Origin: Caulobacter sp. UNC279MFTsu5.1 | Lineage (GTDB): Bacteria > Pseudomonadota > Alphaproteobacteria > Caulobacterales > Caulobacteraceae | Assembly (NCBI RefSeq): GCF_900114015.1 | Contig: NZ_FORN01000028.1 | Span: 1 to 64,000, forward strand | Direction: 5' to 3' | Length of the DNA stretch: 64,000 nucleotides | Shown: in pieces, positions 1-8,634 of the stretch | How positions within the stretch are numbered: the first letter of the stretch is position 1 | How the letters are laid out: every line of letters begins with the position of its first letter | Program-made: the position numbers and the translations under genes | Notes under the pieces: generated by a model | Databases searched by the model: none | Told to the model about the DNA's origin: nothing | What the model saw: the letters and a program-made list of their open reading frames with translations, nothing else

Positions 1-460
1 GCAGCTGATCAGCAACAGCCGCAACAACGACGCCTATGCCTGGTACGGGGCGAGCACGGTCGATCGCGGCTATACGACGAACGGACTGAACCAATATAGC
101 GTCGTCGGCCAGGCCAGCCTCGGCTACGACGCCAACGGCAACCTGACCTCGGACGGCTCGACCAGCTTCCTCTATGACGTCGAGAACCGGCTGACCAGCG
201 CCAGCGGGGCGACGACGGCGACGCTCAGCTACGACCCGCTGGGGCGGCTGTATCAGACCGCCGGCCCGAGCGGGGCCGGGACCACCCGGTTCCTGTACGA
301 CGGCGACGAACTGGTGGCCGAATATGACGGCGCCGGCGCCCTGCTGCGCCGCTACGTCCACGGCGCCGCGGTCGACGACCCGATCGTCTGGTACGAGGGC
401 GCGTCGCTGACCGACCGCCGCCATCTGCTTACCCTGGGAATTACGGTGACAGTGCACTAA
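1..460 (+). pseudogene. 3' part of an RHS/YD-repeat protein, truncated
   Basis: The reading frame that opens at base 2 runs to TAA at 458-460 and shows typical YD/RHS repeats ([68 protein letters not shown]). RHS proteins of this kind are large surface or secreted polypeptides, often toxin carriers. After RHLL at about 430, family members normally continue with an ADERGS-type segment and the core-closing repeat (GRFLQTDP). Here the frame instead runs into an unrelated string and stops, so the conserved end of the shell and any C-terminal toxin are missing. The 5' part lies outside the window. The family call is firm. Calling it a pseudogene is inference from the abrupt loss of the conserved C-terminal core. 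Confidence 0.75.
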
Positions 461-463
461 TTT
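436..463. repeat. Short foreign-looking insertion string at the RHS break
   Basis: The RHS homology ends exactly where a compact AT-richer string begins; it contains GGTGACAGTGCACTAATT (445-462) with the palindrome AGTGCACT inside. From memory, strings of this type lie next to REP-associated Y1 (IS200-like) tyrosine transposase genes in many genomes. That association is recalled and was not searched. No transposase gene is present here. Confidence 0.35.
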
Positions 464-728
464 GACTCTCCGCGCCCAACGTCGAGACGGGGCGCGTCTG
501 GCTCGCGCGGTCTTCGAGGGGGCGCCCACCCCGTCACCCAGCGCGGCGACGGCTGGGCGCAAATCGTCTTCAGCGACGCGGGCGACCCATTGCGCCGCGA
601 CCTGCTGTCCGAGAGCGCCGCCAAGGTCGACGTCGAGGTGTGGGGCCGGGCGCTGGACTTGTAATAAAACTGTCACTCGTCTTGCGTGCAACGCTCCGCA
701 TACTTCCTGCCGGGCTTGGGAGGCGGAC
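464..728 (+). other. Gene-remnant stretch before the telA operon
   Basis: No complete gene is seen. One frame ending at TAA 661-663 reads like a genuine protein tail (…GDGWAQIVFSDAGDPL… then a hydrophilic helix and VEVWGRALDL), without a credible start, which suggests a second truncated gene downstream of the broken RHS gene. The last 60 bases should hold the promoter of the telA operon; no clear -35/-10 pair is recognised. Confidence 0.4.
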
Positions 729-1808
729 ATGAGCGAGATCGACAAGACGGCGCAGGCGACGGCGCCGGTCGTCGCGCCGGCCGACGGCGGCAGGGTGGCG
801 ACGATCCAGGCGACCATCGACATCGCCGACACCGCCCAGATCACCGCCTTCGGCGAGCGGGCCCAGCAGCAGGTGGCGGGCTTCGCCGACCGGATCCTGG
901 AGCAGACCCGCAACCGCGAGCTGGGCGACACCGGCGAGCTGCTCAGCGACATCATCGCCAAGGCCAAGGGCCTGGACCCGGCCGACCTGCAGAACGCCGG
1001 CCTGGTCGCCAGGCTGTTCGGCGGCCTGCGCCGGCGCCTGCATCGCTTCACCGCCAAGTTCGAGACGGTGGCGGCCCAGATCGACCGTATCACCGTCGAG
1101 CTGGAGAAGCGGATCGACCGCCTGCGCCGCGACGTCGCCATGCTCGACGGCCTGCACGACCAGACCCGCGACTCGATCGGCGAGCTCGACGCTTACATCG
1201 CCGCCGGCAAGGCGTTCGCCGAAGCGTTCCAGAAGGGGCCGCTGGTCGAGCTGAAAGCCAAGGCGTCGGGCGCCGACGGCGGCAGCCAGGAGCTGATGGC
1301 CGCCCAGACCTATCAGGACGCCGTCCAGTCGCTGGACCGCCTGGAAAAGCGGGTGCTCTACCTGCAGCAGGCCCGGCAGATCGCCATCCAGCAGCTGCCG
1401 CAGATCCGCATCGTCCAGAACGGCGACGCCACCCTGATCGAGAGCCTGGCCGCCTCGATCAACCTCACCGTCCCGGCCTGGAAGCAGAAGATGGTGCTGC
1501 TGCTGGGCCTGACCCGCCAGCGCGAGGCCCTGGCCCTGCAGAAGACGGTCACCGACACCACCAACCAGATGCTGCGCCAGGCTTCGGAGATGATGAAGAC
1601 CCAGGCCGTCGACATCGAAACCCAGTCGCAGCGCGGAATCGTCGACATCGAGACCCTGCAGAAGACCAACCAGGACCTGATCGACACCATTTCCGGCGTG
1701 CTGCAAGTCCAGGCCGAGGGCCGCAAGAAGCGCGAGCTGGTCGAGATCGAGATGGACCGCCAGACCGAGGCCCTGAAGACGGCGCTGTCGCAGGGCCCCG
1801 CCCGGTGA
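729..1808 (+). CDS. telA: TelA/KlaA family toxic-anion-resistance protein
   Basis: A 359-residue cytoplasmic, mostly helical protein that matches the TelA (PF05816) family throughout: LVARLFGG..RRRLHRF near residue 100, a coiled-coil heptad region (about 120-160), the LEKRVLYLQQARQIAIQQLPQIRIVQNGD core (about 215-240), then the LTVPAWKQKM..LLGL segment. The start at 729 follows a GGGAGG ribosome site; an upstream extension of the open frame to 462 runs through remnant DNA and lacks family similarity. Family members accompany tellurite resistance plasmid genes and, in Bacillus, XpaC (as YaaN), but the biochemical role is not established. It is the first gene of a four-gene operon; its stop overlaps the GTG start of the next gene. 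Confidence 0.88.
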   Translation: MSEIDKTAQATAPVVAPADGGRVATIQATIDIADTAQITAFGERAQQQVAGFADRILEQTRNRELGDTGELLSDIIAKAKGLDPADLQNAGLVARLFGGLRRRLHRFTAKFETVAAQIDRITVELEKRIDRLRRDVAMLDGLHDQTRDSIGELDAYIAAGKAFAEAFQKGPLVELKAKASGADGGSQELMAAQTYQDAVQSLDRLEKRVLYLQQARQIAIQQLPQIRIVQNGDATLIESLAASINLTVPAWKQKMVLLLGLTRQREALALQKTVTDTTNQMLRQASEMMKTQAVDIETQSQRGIVDIETLQKTNQDLIDTISGVLQVQAEGRKKRELVEIEMDRQTEALKTALSQGPAR

Positions 1809-3364
1809 GGCGGCTGGCCGTCCTGGCGGTCGCTGTCCTGGCCGGGCTGCTGGCCGGTTGCGGATCGCGGGCTCCTGATTTCCGCATCGTCGCCGGTTCG
1901 GAGCAGAAGTCGCTGGAGCCCCTGGTCCAGGCGTTCTGCAAGCGCCAGCACGTCAGATGCCAGATCGACTACAAGGGCTCGCTCGACATCGGCCTGATGC
2001 TGGCCGCCGACGCGCCGCCCGAGGTGGACGCGGTCTGGCCGGCCTCCAGCCTGTGGATCGAGCTCTACGACACCCGCCGCCGGGTCAAGGACCTGAAGTC
2101 GATCGACACCACGCCGGTGATCCTCGGGGTAAGGGCGAGCAAGGCGCGCGAGCTCGGCTGGGTGGGCAAGCCGGTGCGGATGGACGACATCCTCCAGGCG
2201 GTGCAGGCCGGCAAGCTGTCGTTCCTGATGACCTCGGCCACCCAGTCCAACTCCGGCGCGGCGGCCTATCTGGCCATGCTGGCGGCGGCGTTCGGCGACG
2301 GCTCGCGGCTGGATCCGGCGGCGCTCGACGACCAGGCGGCGCGCGCCAAGGTCAAGGCCCTGCTGAAGGGCGTGGCGCGCTCGTCGGGCTCCTCCGGCTG
2401 GCTGAAGGACCTCTATCTGGAGACCGCCCAGGCCGGCAGGCCCTACGACGCGATGTGGAACTACGAGGCGGTGCTGAAGGAAACCAGCGACGCCCTGCGC
2501 CTGACCGGCGGCGAGATGCTGTACGCCGTCTACCCGGCCGAGGGCGCCGCCTATGCCGACGCGCCGCTGGGCTATGTCGAGCGCGGCCAAGGCAAGAAGA
2601 CCCGGGCCTTCTTCGACGCCCTGCAGGCCTATCTGCTGAGCGCCGAGGCCCAGGCCCGCATCGCCGCCGACGGCCGCCGCACCGCCCCGGGCATGGCCGT
2701 CCCGGCCCGCGCCGAACCGGACTGGAACTTCGACCCGTCGCGCGTCGTGCCGTCCGTCGCCCTGCCCGAGCCGGCGGTGATCTCCCGGGCCCTGACCCTC
2801 TATCAGGAGGTGCTGCGTCGCCCGTCCCTCACCGCCCTGTGCCTGGATTTCTCCGGATCGATGCAGGGGCAGGGGGAAGAGCAGCTGAAGACCGCCATGC
2901 GGACCCTGCTCACCCCCGCCGAAGCCTCCAAGTCGCTGATCCAGTGGTCGCCGGCCGATCGCATCATCGTCATTCCCTTCGACTCCAGCCCGCGCGCGAC
3001 CATCACCGGCGACGGCGGTCCCGCCTCCCAGGCCCGGCTGCTCGCCGCGATCGAGGCCGAAAGCTCGGGCGGCGGCACCGACATGTACGCCTGCGCCAAC
3101 GCCGCCTTCGCCGCCATGCAGCCCTATCTCGACAAGGGCTATTTGCCGGCGGTGGTGCTGATGACCGACGGCCAGTCGGACAACGCGGAAGGCTTCGACG
3201 CCGCCTGGCGGCGGGGCGGCCGCGAGTTGCCGGTGTTCGGGGTGACCTTCGGCGAGGCCGACAAGGACCAGCTGGACGCGGTGGCGAAACTGACCCGGGC
3301 GCGGGTGTTCGACGGCGGCAAGAACCTGACGGAGGCCTTCCGGTCCGCCAGGGGCTATAACTGA
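1805..3364 (+). CDS. Lipoprotein: solute-binding domain fused to a VWA domain
   Basis: A 519-residue protein. The GTG start overlaps the telA stop by four bases, indicating translational coupling. The N-terminus is a lipoprotein signal (hydrophobic run ending LLAGC), so it should be anchored in a membrane facing the periplasm. Residues about 27-310 look like a periplasmic solute/anion-binding fold (FRIVAGSEQKSLEPLV, the SATQSNSG loop, then YAVYPAEG). Residues about 340-519 form a von Willebrand A domain with an intact MIDAS: DFSGSM with D348, S350, S352, a GGGTDM threonine loop, and MTDGQSDN. VWA domains with a MIDAS bind divalent metal and partner proteins. The SBP-VWA combination beside telA and xpaC suggests a cell-envelope stress or transport-like complex; the substrate is unknown. 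Confidence 0.8.
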   Translation: MRRLAVLAVAVLAGLLAGCGSRAPDFRIVAGSEQKSLEPLVQAFCKRQHVRCQIDYKGSLDIGLMLAADAPPEVDAVWPASSLWIELYDTRRRVKDLKSIDTTPVILGVRASKARELGWVGKPVRMDDILQAVQAGKLSFLMTSATQSNSGAAAYLAMLAAAFGDGSRLDPAALDDQAARAKVKALLKGVARSSGSSGWLKDLYLETAQAGRPYDAMWNYEAVLKETSDALRLTGGEMLYAVYPAEGAAYADAPLGYVERGQGKKTRAFFDALQAYLLSAEAQARIAADGRRTAPGMAVPARAEPDWNFDPSRVVPSVALPEPAVISRALTLYQEVLRRPSLTALCLDFSGSMQGQGEEQLKTAMRTLLTPAEASKSLIQWSPADRIIVIPFDSSPRATITGDGGPASQARLLAAIEAESSGGGTDMYACANAAFAAMQPYLDKGYLPAVVLMTDGQSDNAEGFDAAWRRGGRELPVFGVTFGEADKDQLDAVAKLTRARVFDGGKNLTEAFRSARGYN

Positions 3365-3447
3365 GCCGGTTCGATGAAGGGCGCGGCGGTCTTGCGGGTG
3401 AATGGGCGGTTGGCCAAGCGGCCTCATCCTCTCCCGGAGTCGGGTTG

Positions 3448-4062
3448 ATGGGGCGGGGGACGGCGACCCTGCTGGCGGCCGTGGCCGCGGCCCTGACCCT
3501 GCCGCTGCTGGCGCTGGGCCTGAACCTGCCGTGGTGGCTGGCCCTGGGGATCGCCGTGGCGGTGTTCGGCGGGGTCTGGCTGGTGCTGAAGCCGGGCGGC
3601 GGTCTGGGGGGCGGGCTCGTCGACGAGGCCGTCCTGGATGCGCGCAGCGCTACGGCCCAGGGCCTGCTGCAGGAAGCCGCCAACGCCATCGACCGCCTGC
3701 GCAAGGCCCGTCGCGAGATCACGGACGCCCCCATGCGCGCCGAGATCGCCCACCTTCTGGAGGTCGGCGACAAGGTGGTGCGCGAGGTGCGCGAGGATCC
3801 GAACCGCGCCATGGCCGTGCGCCGCCTGCTGGCCTTCTACCTGCCCAACGCCGCCAGCGTCGCCGACGGCTGGCGCACGCTGGAGGCCCGCGCCGTCCCT
3901 TCCGCCGAGCGCATGACCCAGACCCGCGAAGTGATGGGCGGGCTGTCCCAGGCCTTCGCCAAATACGCCGACGACGTCGCCGAACCTGAACTGCAGACGC
4001 TGGACCTGGACCTGAAGGTGTTGAAGGACGCCCTCAAGGCCGATCTGAGCAACACCTCGTGA
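3448..4062 (+). CDS. XpaC-like membrane protein
   Basis: A 204-residue protein: residues 1-50 form two closely spaced hydrophobic helices (TLLAAVAAALTLPLLALGL and LALGIAVAVFGGVWLVL), followed by a Gly-rich linker and a soluble helical domain to the C-terminus. This layout fits the XpaC family (PF10112), named for 5-bromo-4-chloroindolyl phosphate hydrolysis in Bacillus, though no phosphatase motif is visible and that activity is doubtful. The ATG at 3448 is preferred over the adjacent TTG at 3445. In Bacillus subtilis xpaC sits beside the TelA homologue yaaN, so the pairing here repeats a known neighbourhood. It is the third gene of the operon, 83 bases after the VWA gene. Confidence 0.72.
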   Translation: MGRGTATLLAAVAAALTLPLLALGLNLPWWLALGIAVAVFGGVWLVLKPGGGLGGGLVDEAVLDARSATAQGLLQEAANAIDRLRKARREITDAPMRAEIAHLLEVGDKVVREVREDPNRAMAVRRLLAFYLPNAASVADGWRTLEARAVPSAERMTQTREVMGGLSQAFAKYADDVAEPELQTLDLDLKVLKDALKADLSNTS

Positions 4063-4076
4063 AGGAGACCTGAGGC

Positions 4077-5180
4077 ATGGCCATGAGCAGGCGGGCGATG
4101 GCGGGGCTGGGCGTCCTGGGGGGCAGCGCGGCGGTCACCGGCGGGGTCGTGCTGTTTCGCGACCGGCCGGAGGTCCGCGGGGCTCTGGGCGACGTCAACC
4201 TGGTCAAGGGCTATGCCGGCGGCGAAAAGATCGGCTTCATCCAGAACCCTCGCACCGTCGCCGCCCTCAAGCAGCACGGGCTGGCCCTGGCGGCCGAGCG
4301 CGCCGGTTCGGTGGAGCAGGTCCGCGACCCGACCCTGCTGGCGACCAAGCCCCAGTTCCTGTGGCCCAGCTCCAGCCCGCTGGTCGATCTGGCGCGCCGC
4401 CAGGTCAAGATCCTGAAGGACGAGGTGATCTTCAACTCGCCCATCGTCATCTATTCCTGGGTCCCGATCGCCGACGGCCTGGTCCGGGCCGGCCTGGCGA
4501 CCCAGGAAGGCGCCCACTACTCTATAGACGCCAAGGGGCTGATCGACGCGGTGCTGGCGCGCCGGGCCTGGAGCGAGCTGGGCCAGCCCGACCTCTACGG
4601 CCGGGTGCGGCTGATCGCGTCGGATCCCAACAAGTCCAACTCCGGGTTCATGTTCGCGGGCCTGGCCGCCAACCTGCTGGCGGGCGACGTCGCCACCGCC
4701 GACACCCTGCCGGCGGTGCTGCCCAAGCTGGTCGACCTGTTCCGGGGCATGGGCTTCAAGTCCAGCTCGTCGGGCAAGGTGTTCGACGACTACGTGGCCG
4801 GCGGTCCGGGCGCCCAGCCGATGGTGGTCGGCTACGAGAACCAGCTGGTCGAATGGATACTGGCCGACAAGGAGCGCTGGAAGCGCATCGCCGGCGCCGC
4901 CGGGCCGGCCAAGCCGGTGGCCCTCTATCCCCGGCCGACGGTCTATTCCGCCCACCCGCTGATCGCCCTGGATCCGCAGGCCCTGTCGCTGATCGACGCC
5001 CTGATGTCGCGGCAACTGCAGGAGATCGGCTGGCGCGACCACGGCTTCCGCGGGCCGCTCGGCGCGATCGGGGCCGAGACCGATCCGATGATCGCCGGCC
5101 GCATGCCGGCCCAGATCGCCGCCGTCGCGCCGATGCCTGACATCGAGGTCATGCTCGAAATTCTCAAGGCCCTGGTCTGA
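4077..5180 (+). CDS. Second solute-binding-like protein of the telA operon
   Basis: A 367-residue protein with a short N-terminal hydrophobic segment after MAMSRRAM (GLGVLGGSAAVTGGVVLF), likely a signal or membrane anchor. The mature part resembles type-2 periplasmic binding folds: FLWPSSSPLVDLA, then DPNKSNSGFMFAGLAANLL, where the SNSG loop matches that in the preceding SBP-VWA lipoprotein (SATQSNSGAAAYLAM), then a YENQLVEW segment. The two genes therefore look like paralogous binding modules in one operon. AAGGAG sits just before the start and only 14 bases separate it from the XpaC-like gene. No permease or ATPase is encoded nearby, so classical ABC import is not supported. The ligand is unknown; an oxyanion is only a guess from the telA context. 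Confidence 0.65.
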   Translation: MAMSRRAMAGLGVLGGSAAVTGGVVLFRDRPEVRGALGDVNLVKGYAGGEKIGFIQNPRTVAALKQHGLALAAERAGSVEQVRDPTLLATKPQFLWPSSSPLVDLARRQVKILKDEVIFNSPIVIYSWVPIADGLVRAGLATQEGAHYSIDAKGLIDAVLARRAWSELGQPDLYGRVRLIASDPNKSNSGFMFAGLAANLLAGDVATADTLPAVLPKLVDLFRGMGFKSSSSGKVFDDYVAGGPGAQPMVVGYENQLVEWILADKERWKRIAGAAGPAKPVALYPRPTVYSAHPLIALDPQALSLIDALMSRQLQEIGWRDHGFRGPLGAIGAETDPMIAGRMPAQIAAVAPMPDIEVMLEILKALV

Positions 5181-5709
5181 ACGCCAGCCTGTCGTGGCGG
5201 CGCGGCGCCAGGCTCACGGGTTCGGCCAAGGTCGTCAATCGCCCCGTCCACCCGGTTCACGGCCTGGTGTGGACGGCGACTCGCCCCTCTGACGCCAGGC
5301 GGCGCTCCCCGGGAAGCCGAGTGTTCGGGATGAGGGGTCTCGTGCGGCGTCGCTTTCGGTCGGCGAGGCGGGCCAGGCGCCGCATCGGCTTTCCGGACGA
5401 ACTTCCCTTTTTGTCAGGGTATATATCCGCGCCAGCGCATCGGCGTGCGGCGGGGTCTGCGGTGCTTGAAATCCACAACCGCAATCTGCTGTGGCGTAGG
5501 ACGATATTCCGGTGACAGCGAGCGCGCTCGCGCATCGACAATCCCAGGCCACAGGCCGGTTTCCAGGAGTGTACGATAATTTCCAAGGTTCGGCAAAGAT
5601 GATATTGATGTTACAAACCTGTTGACGGTCGTTCACGACGCGGGCAGATATAGTCGGACAAAAGGTCGCCACGAGGAAAATACCTCGGGCTTGCTCACTA
5701 GGGGGAACG
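5181..5709. other. Intergenic region upstream of the TonB receptor
   Basis: About 530 bases without a credible gene. Short open frames exist on both strands but lack ribosome sites and protein-like composition. The last 120 bases are AT-richer (around TGATATTGATGTTACAAACC, then TTGACG at about 5621) and probably hold the receptor promoter. A small CGAGG/CCTCG hairpin precedes the receptor start. No operator could be assigned. Confidence 0.5.
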
Positions 5710-8565
5710 ATGAAACGCCTTGCGTTTATGCTGTCTGTCGCGCCGATCGCGCTCTTGGCCATGCCCGCCGCGGCCCAGACGGCGCCGGCGATCCAGAAAT
5801 TGTCTGACAAGCCGGCCCAGACCAGGCAGTTCGCCGCCGCCGAGCCCACCGCCGACGCCAGCCCGAAGACCGAGACCGCCGCCGTCGACGAAATCGTCGT
5901 GACCGGCCTGCGGGAAAGCCTGCGGTCGGCGCAGCAGATCAAGCGCAATTCCGACGCCATCCTCGACGCGGTCGTCGCCGAGGACATCGGCAAGCTTCCC
6001 GACAACACCGCCGCCGAGACCCTGGCGCGAATCACCGGCGTGCAGGTCGAGCGCTTCAGCGACGAGGCCAACCGCGTGCTCATCCGCGGCCTGCCGGACG
6101 TGGCCACCACCTATAACGGCCGCGAGATCTTCACGGCCGAGCTGCGCCGCGTGCAGCTGCAGGACTTCCCGGCCCAGGCGCTGGCGGGGATCGAGGTCTA
6201 CAAGTCGGGCACCGCCGACATCGTCGAGCCCGGCCTGGCCGGCCTGATCAATGTCCGCTCCCGGCGGCCGTTCGACTTCAAGGACTGGTTCGTCGGCGGC
6301 GGCGTCCGCGGCACCTACAACGACCAGACCAAGAAGTACGACCCGAACGGCAACATCCTGGTTTCGGACCGCTGGGACACGCCGATCGGCGAGATCGGCG
6401 TCCTGGCCAACGCCACCTACGCCCAGTCGCAGTACCGCAACGCGGTGCGCTACAACAATCAGGACATCTCGACGGTCAGCTCGCTTTCAAGCGTCTCGCC
6501 GGCGTCGGCAGGCCACAGCTTCCGCTATCCCCACTCGGTCGGCCTCTACAACGACGGGGGCAAGCGCTTCCGGCCGTCTGGCAATATCGCCCTCCAATGG
6601 CGGCCGAACGACAAGCTCGAGGTCTACTTCGACGGCATCTACCAGGGCTATCGCGGCCGGCAGGCGACGGACAATCTGGACGTCAATCTGCGGGACTGGG
6701 ATTCGACGGTCCGGCAGGATCCGACGCTGACCAATGTCACGTTCGTCGAGGGGACGACCGACCAGGCGGCGGGCTTCACCAAGACCGGGGGCACTGCGCC
6801 GCAGGCCTATCGCTCGACCGGCGCGGACCATACCGACACCTACCAGGGCGCGGTCGGGGCGATCTGGCGCGGTGACCGCCTGACCCTGTCCACCGACCTG
6901 GCCTACGAGGACAGCGAGTACGAGGCCCGCAACTGGAGCTTCGACAGCGCCTTCGCCTCGGCGCCGACCGTCGTGGTGAAATTCAACGAGAAGAACGGCG
7001 CGGCGTTCGACCTTCCCGGCTTCAACGCTTCCGATCCGGCCAACTATCTGTGGCGCGGCTATTACGAGCGACACTACATCGCCAAGGGCAGCGGGGTGCA
7101 GTGGCGGGGCGACGCCAAGTTCGACACGGGCGCGTCGTGGCTGCCGGAGATCAAGTTCGGGCTGCGCTATACCGATCGAGACGCCTCGCTCATTCAAGGG
7201 TCGCGCTACGCGTGGACGCTTCCGCTGAAGATCCCGCTCGCCAGCCTGCCCGTGGGCCAACTGCAACTCATCGAAGATCCGTTCCGCGGTGATGCGCAGG
7301 GCTTCACCCAGTACCTGATGCCGACGCGTGACGGCATTGCGGGGAACGCCGCGGCGCTGCGCCAGCGCTCGGTCGCGGCGCTGCAGCAGCAAGTCGCGCT
7401 CAACCCCAACGACCAGGGCTACAAGGACGCGCTGACGGCGTTTTCCGCCCCGGACGTGCCGTTGGATGTGGCGGGCGCTTTCCGCGCCACCGAGCAAAGC
7501 TATGCCGAGTACGCCCAGGCGAAGTACGCCTTCGATGTCGGCTCGGTCGCAGTCGACGGCGTGGTCGGGATCCGGGTTGTCCAGACGCTCGGCGAGTTCT
7601 CCGGCACCTCGCGCGTCAGGAACAACAACGTCACGACCCTGGTCCCGCGCACGATCAAACAGAACTACACCGACGTGCTGCCGAACATCAGCATGCGGAT
7701 CCGGCCGATCGACAAGCTGCAGCTGCGCTTGGGCTACACTCAGACCCGCACGCGCGTCGATTTTGGCGCGCTGAACCCAGCCCTGAACGTCGACCAGATC
7801 ATCCGGGACCCCTCGGTCCCCATCAATCCTACCGACCCCAACGCGCTGATAAACGCCACGGGTTCGGGCGGAAACCCTGACCTCCTCCCGCTCACCTCCA
7901 ACAACTACGACGCCAGCGTCGAATATTATTTCTCAAGCACCGGCAGCATTACTTTTGCAGGCTTCTATCGCGACCTCTTCGGCTTCACGTCCAACTACAC
8001 TCGCACCGTCCAAGACCCCGTCTATGGTCTTATCCGGATTAGCCGTCCGGAGAATGCCGGGGCGGGTAAAATCAAGGGCTTTGAGGTCAACGCCCAGACC
8101 TTCCTGGACTTCCTGCCAGACGCGTTCAAGGGCTTCGGCGTCCAGGGGAACGTCACCTATGTCGACGGCAAGAACCAGTTTCCCAAGGCGCTGGTCGCGG
8201 ATCCGGCTTACGTCCGTATCACGGGCCTGTCCAAGTGGACCTACAACGCGGCCGTCTTCTATGAACGCAACGGCCTGACGGGGCGGCTCTCGTACAATCG
8301 CCGGTCGCCTTGGGTCAGCTATTATCGCGATGCGCCTGACGGCTCCCAGTATACAGGGGTCGGAGTCAAGGCGGTCTCCCGTCTGGACGCGTCGCTGAGT
8401 TACGACGTCTCCAAGCACCTGACCGTCAGCGCCGACGTCTCGAACCTGCTGGCCAAGCCGTTCGAGAACATCAACAACTACCAGCCCGATCGGACCTATC
8501 CGGTCGATGTCCGCTACGAAGGCCGCTACTACGGCCTGGGCCTGCGTTTCCGCTTCGGCGAATGA
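5710..8565 (+). CDS. TonB-dependent receptor (Xanthomonas/Caulobacter type)
   Basis: A 951-residue outer-membrane receptor with a signal peptide cleaved near AMPAAAQ (residues 17-23). The TonB-box-like DEIVVTGLRESL follows (about 60), then the plug: AVVAEDIGKLPDNTAAETLARITGVQV, the RGLPD motif, and IEVYKSGTADIVEPGLAGLINVRSRRP. The rest alternates as beta strands of a 22-strand barrel. The protein ends in LRFRFGE rather than the usual terminal aromatic, a small oddity. Such receptors import oligosaccharides, siderophores or cofactors using TonB energy. The next gene, 69 bases downstream on the same strand, is a secreted GH42 beta-galactosidase, so a galactoside is the most economical substrate, by context only. 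Confidence 0.93.
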   Translation: MKRLAFMLSVAPIALLAMPAAAQTAPAIQKLSDKPAQTRQFAAAEPTADASPKTETAAVDEIVVTGLRESLRSAQQIKRNSDAILDAVVAEDIGKLPDNTAAETLARITGVQVERFSDEANRVLIRGLPDVATTYNGREIFTAELRRVQLQDFPAQALAGIEVYKSGTADIVEPGLAGLINVRSRRPFDFKDWFVGGGVRGTYNDQTKKYDPNGNILVSDRWDTPIGEIGVLANATYAQSQYRNAVRYNNQDISTVSSLSSVSPASAGHSFRYPHSVGLYNDGGKRFRPSGNIALQWRPNDKLEVYFDGIYQGYRGRQATDNLDVNLRDWDSTVRQDPTLTNVTFVEGTTDQAAGFTKTGGTAPQAYRSTGADHTDTYQGAVGAIWRGDRLTLSTDLAYEDSEYEARNWSFDSAFASAPTVVVKFNEKNGAAFDLPGFNASDPANYLWRGYYERHYIAKGSGVQWRGDAKFDTGASWLPEIKFGLRYTDRDASLIQGSRYAWTLPLKIPLASLPVGQLQLIEDPFRGDAQGFTQYLMPTRDGIAGNAAALRQRSVAALQQQVALNPNDQGYKDALTAFSAPDVPLDVAGAFRATEQSYAEYAQAKYAFDVGSVAVDGVVGIRVVQTLGEFSGTSRVRNNNVTTLVPRTIKQNYTDVLPNISMRIRPIDKLQLRLGYTQTRTRVDFGALNPALNVDQIIRDPSVPINPTDPNALINATGSGGNPDLLPLTSNNYDASVEYYFSSTGSITFAGFYRDLFGFTSNYTRTVQDPVYGLIRISRPENAGAGKIKGFEVNAQTFLDFLPDAFKGFGVQGNVTYVDGKNQFPKALVADPAYVRITGLSKWTYNAAVFYERNGLTGRLSYNRRSPWVSYYRDAPDGSQYTGVGVKAVSRLDASLSYDVSKHLTVSADVSNLLAKPFENINNYQPDRTYPVDVRYEGRYYGLGLRFRFGE

Positions 8566-8571
8566 TGCGGG

Positions 8572-8600
8572 ACCGGCCAGCGGCGACGCCGCTGGCCGGT
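8572..8600 (+). other. Perfect 13-bp-stem hairpin between receptor and galactosidase genes
   Basis: ACCGGCCAGCGGC and its exact complement GCCGCTGGCCGGT flank a GAC loop. No T-run follows, so it is more likely an mRNA-stabilising or partial-termination element setting the receptor-to-enzyme ratio than a strong terminator. Confidence 0.6.
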
Positions 8601-8634
8601 TACCGACCACTGACGAACGGCTCGGGAGGCAGGG

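Noticed and set aside
5267-5586. Short open frames of 80-110 codons on both strands
   Set aside because: No ribosome site, no domain motif, and Arg-rich composition typical of random frames in high-GC DNA.
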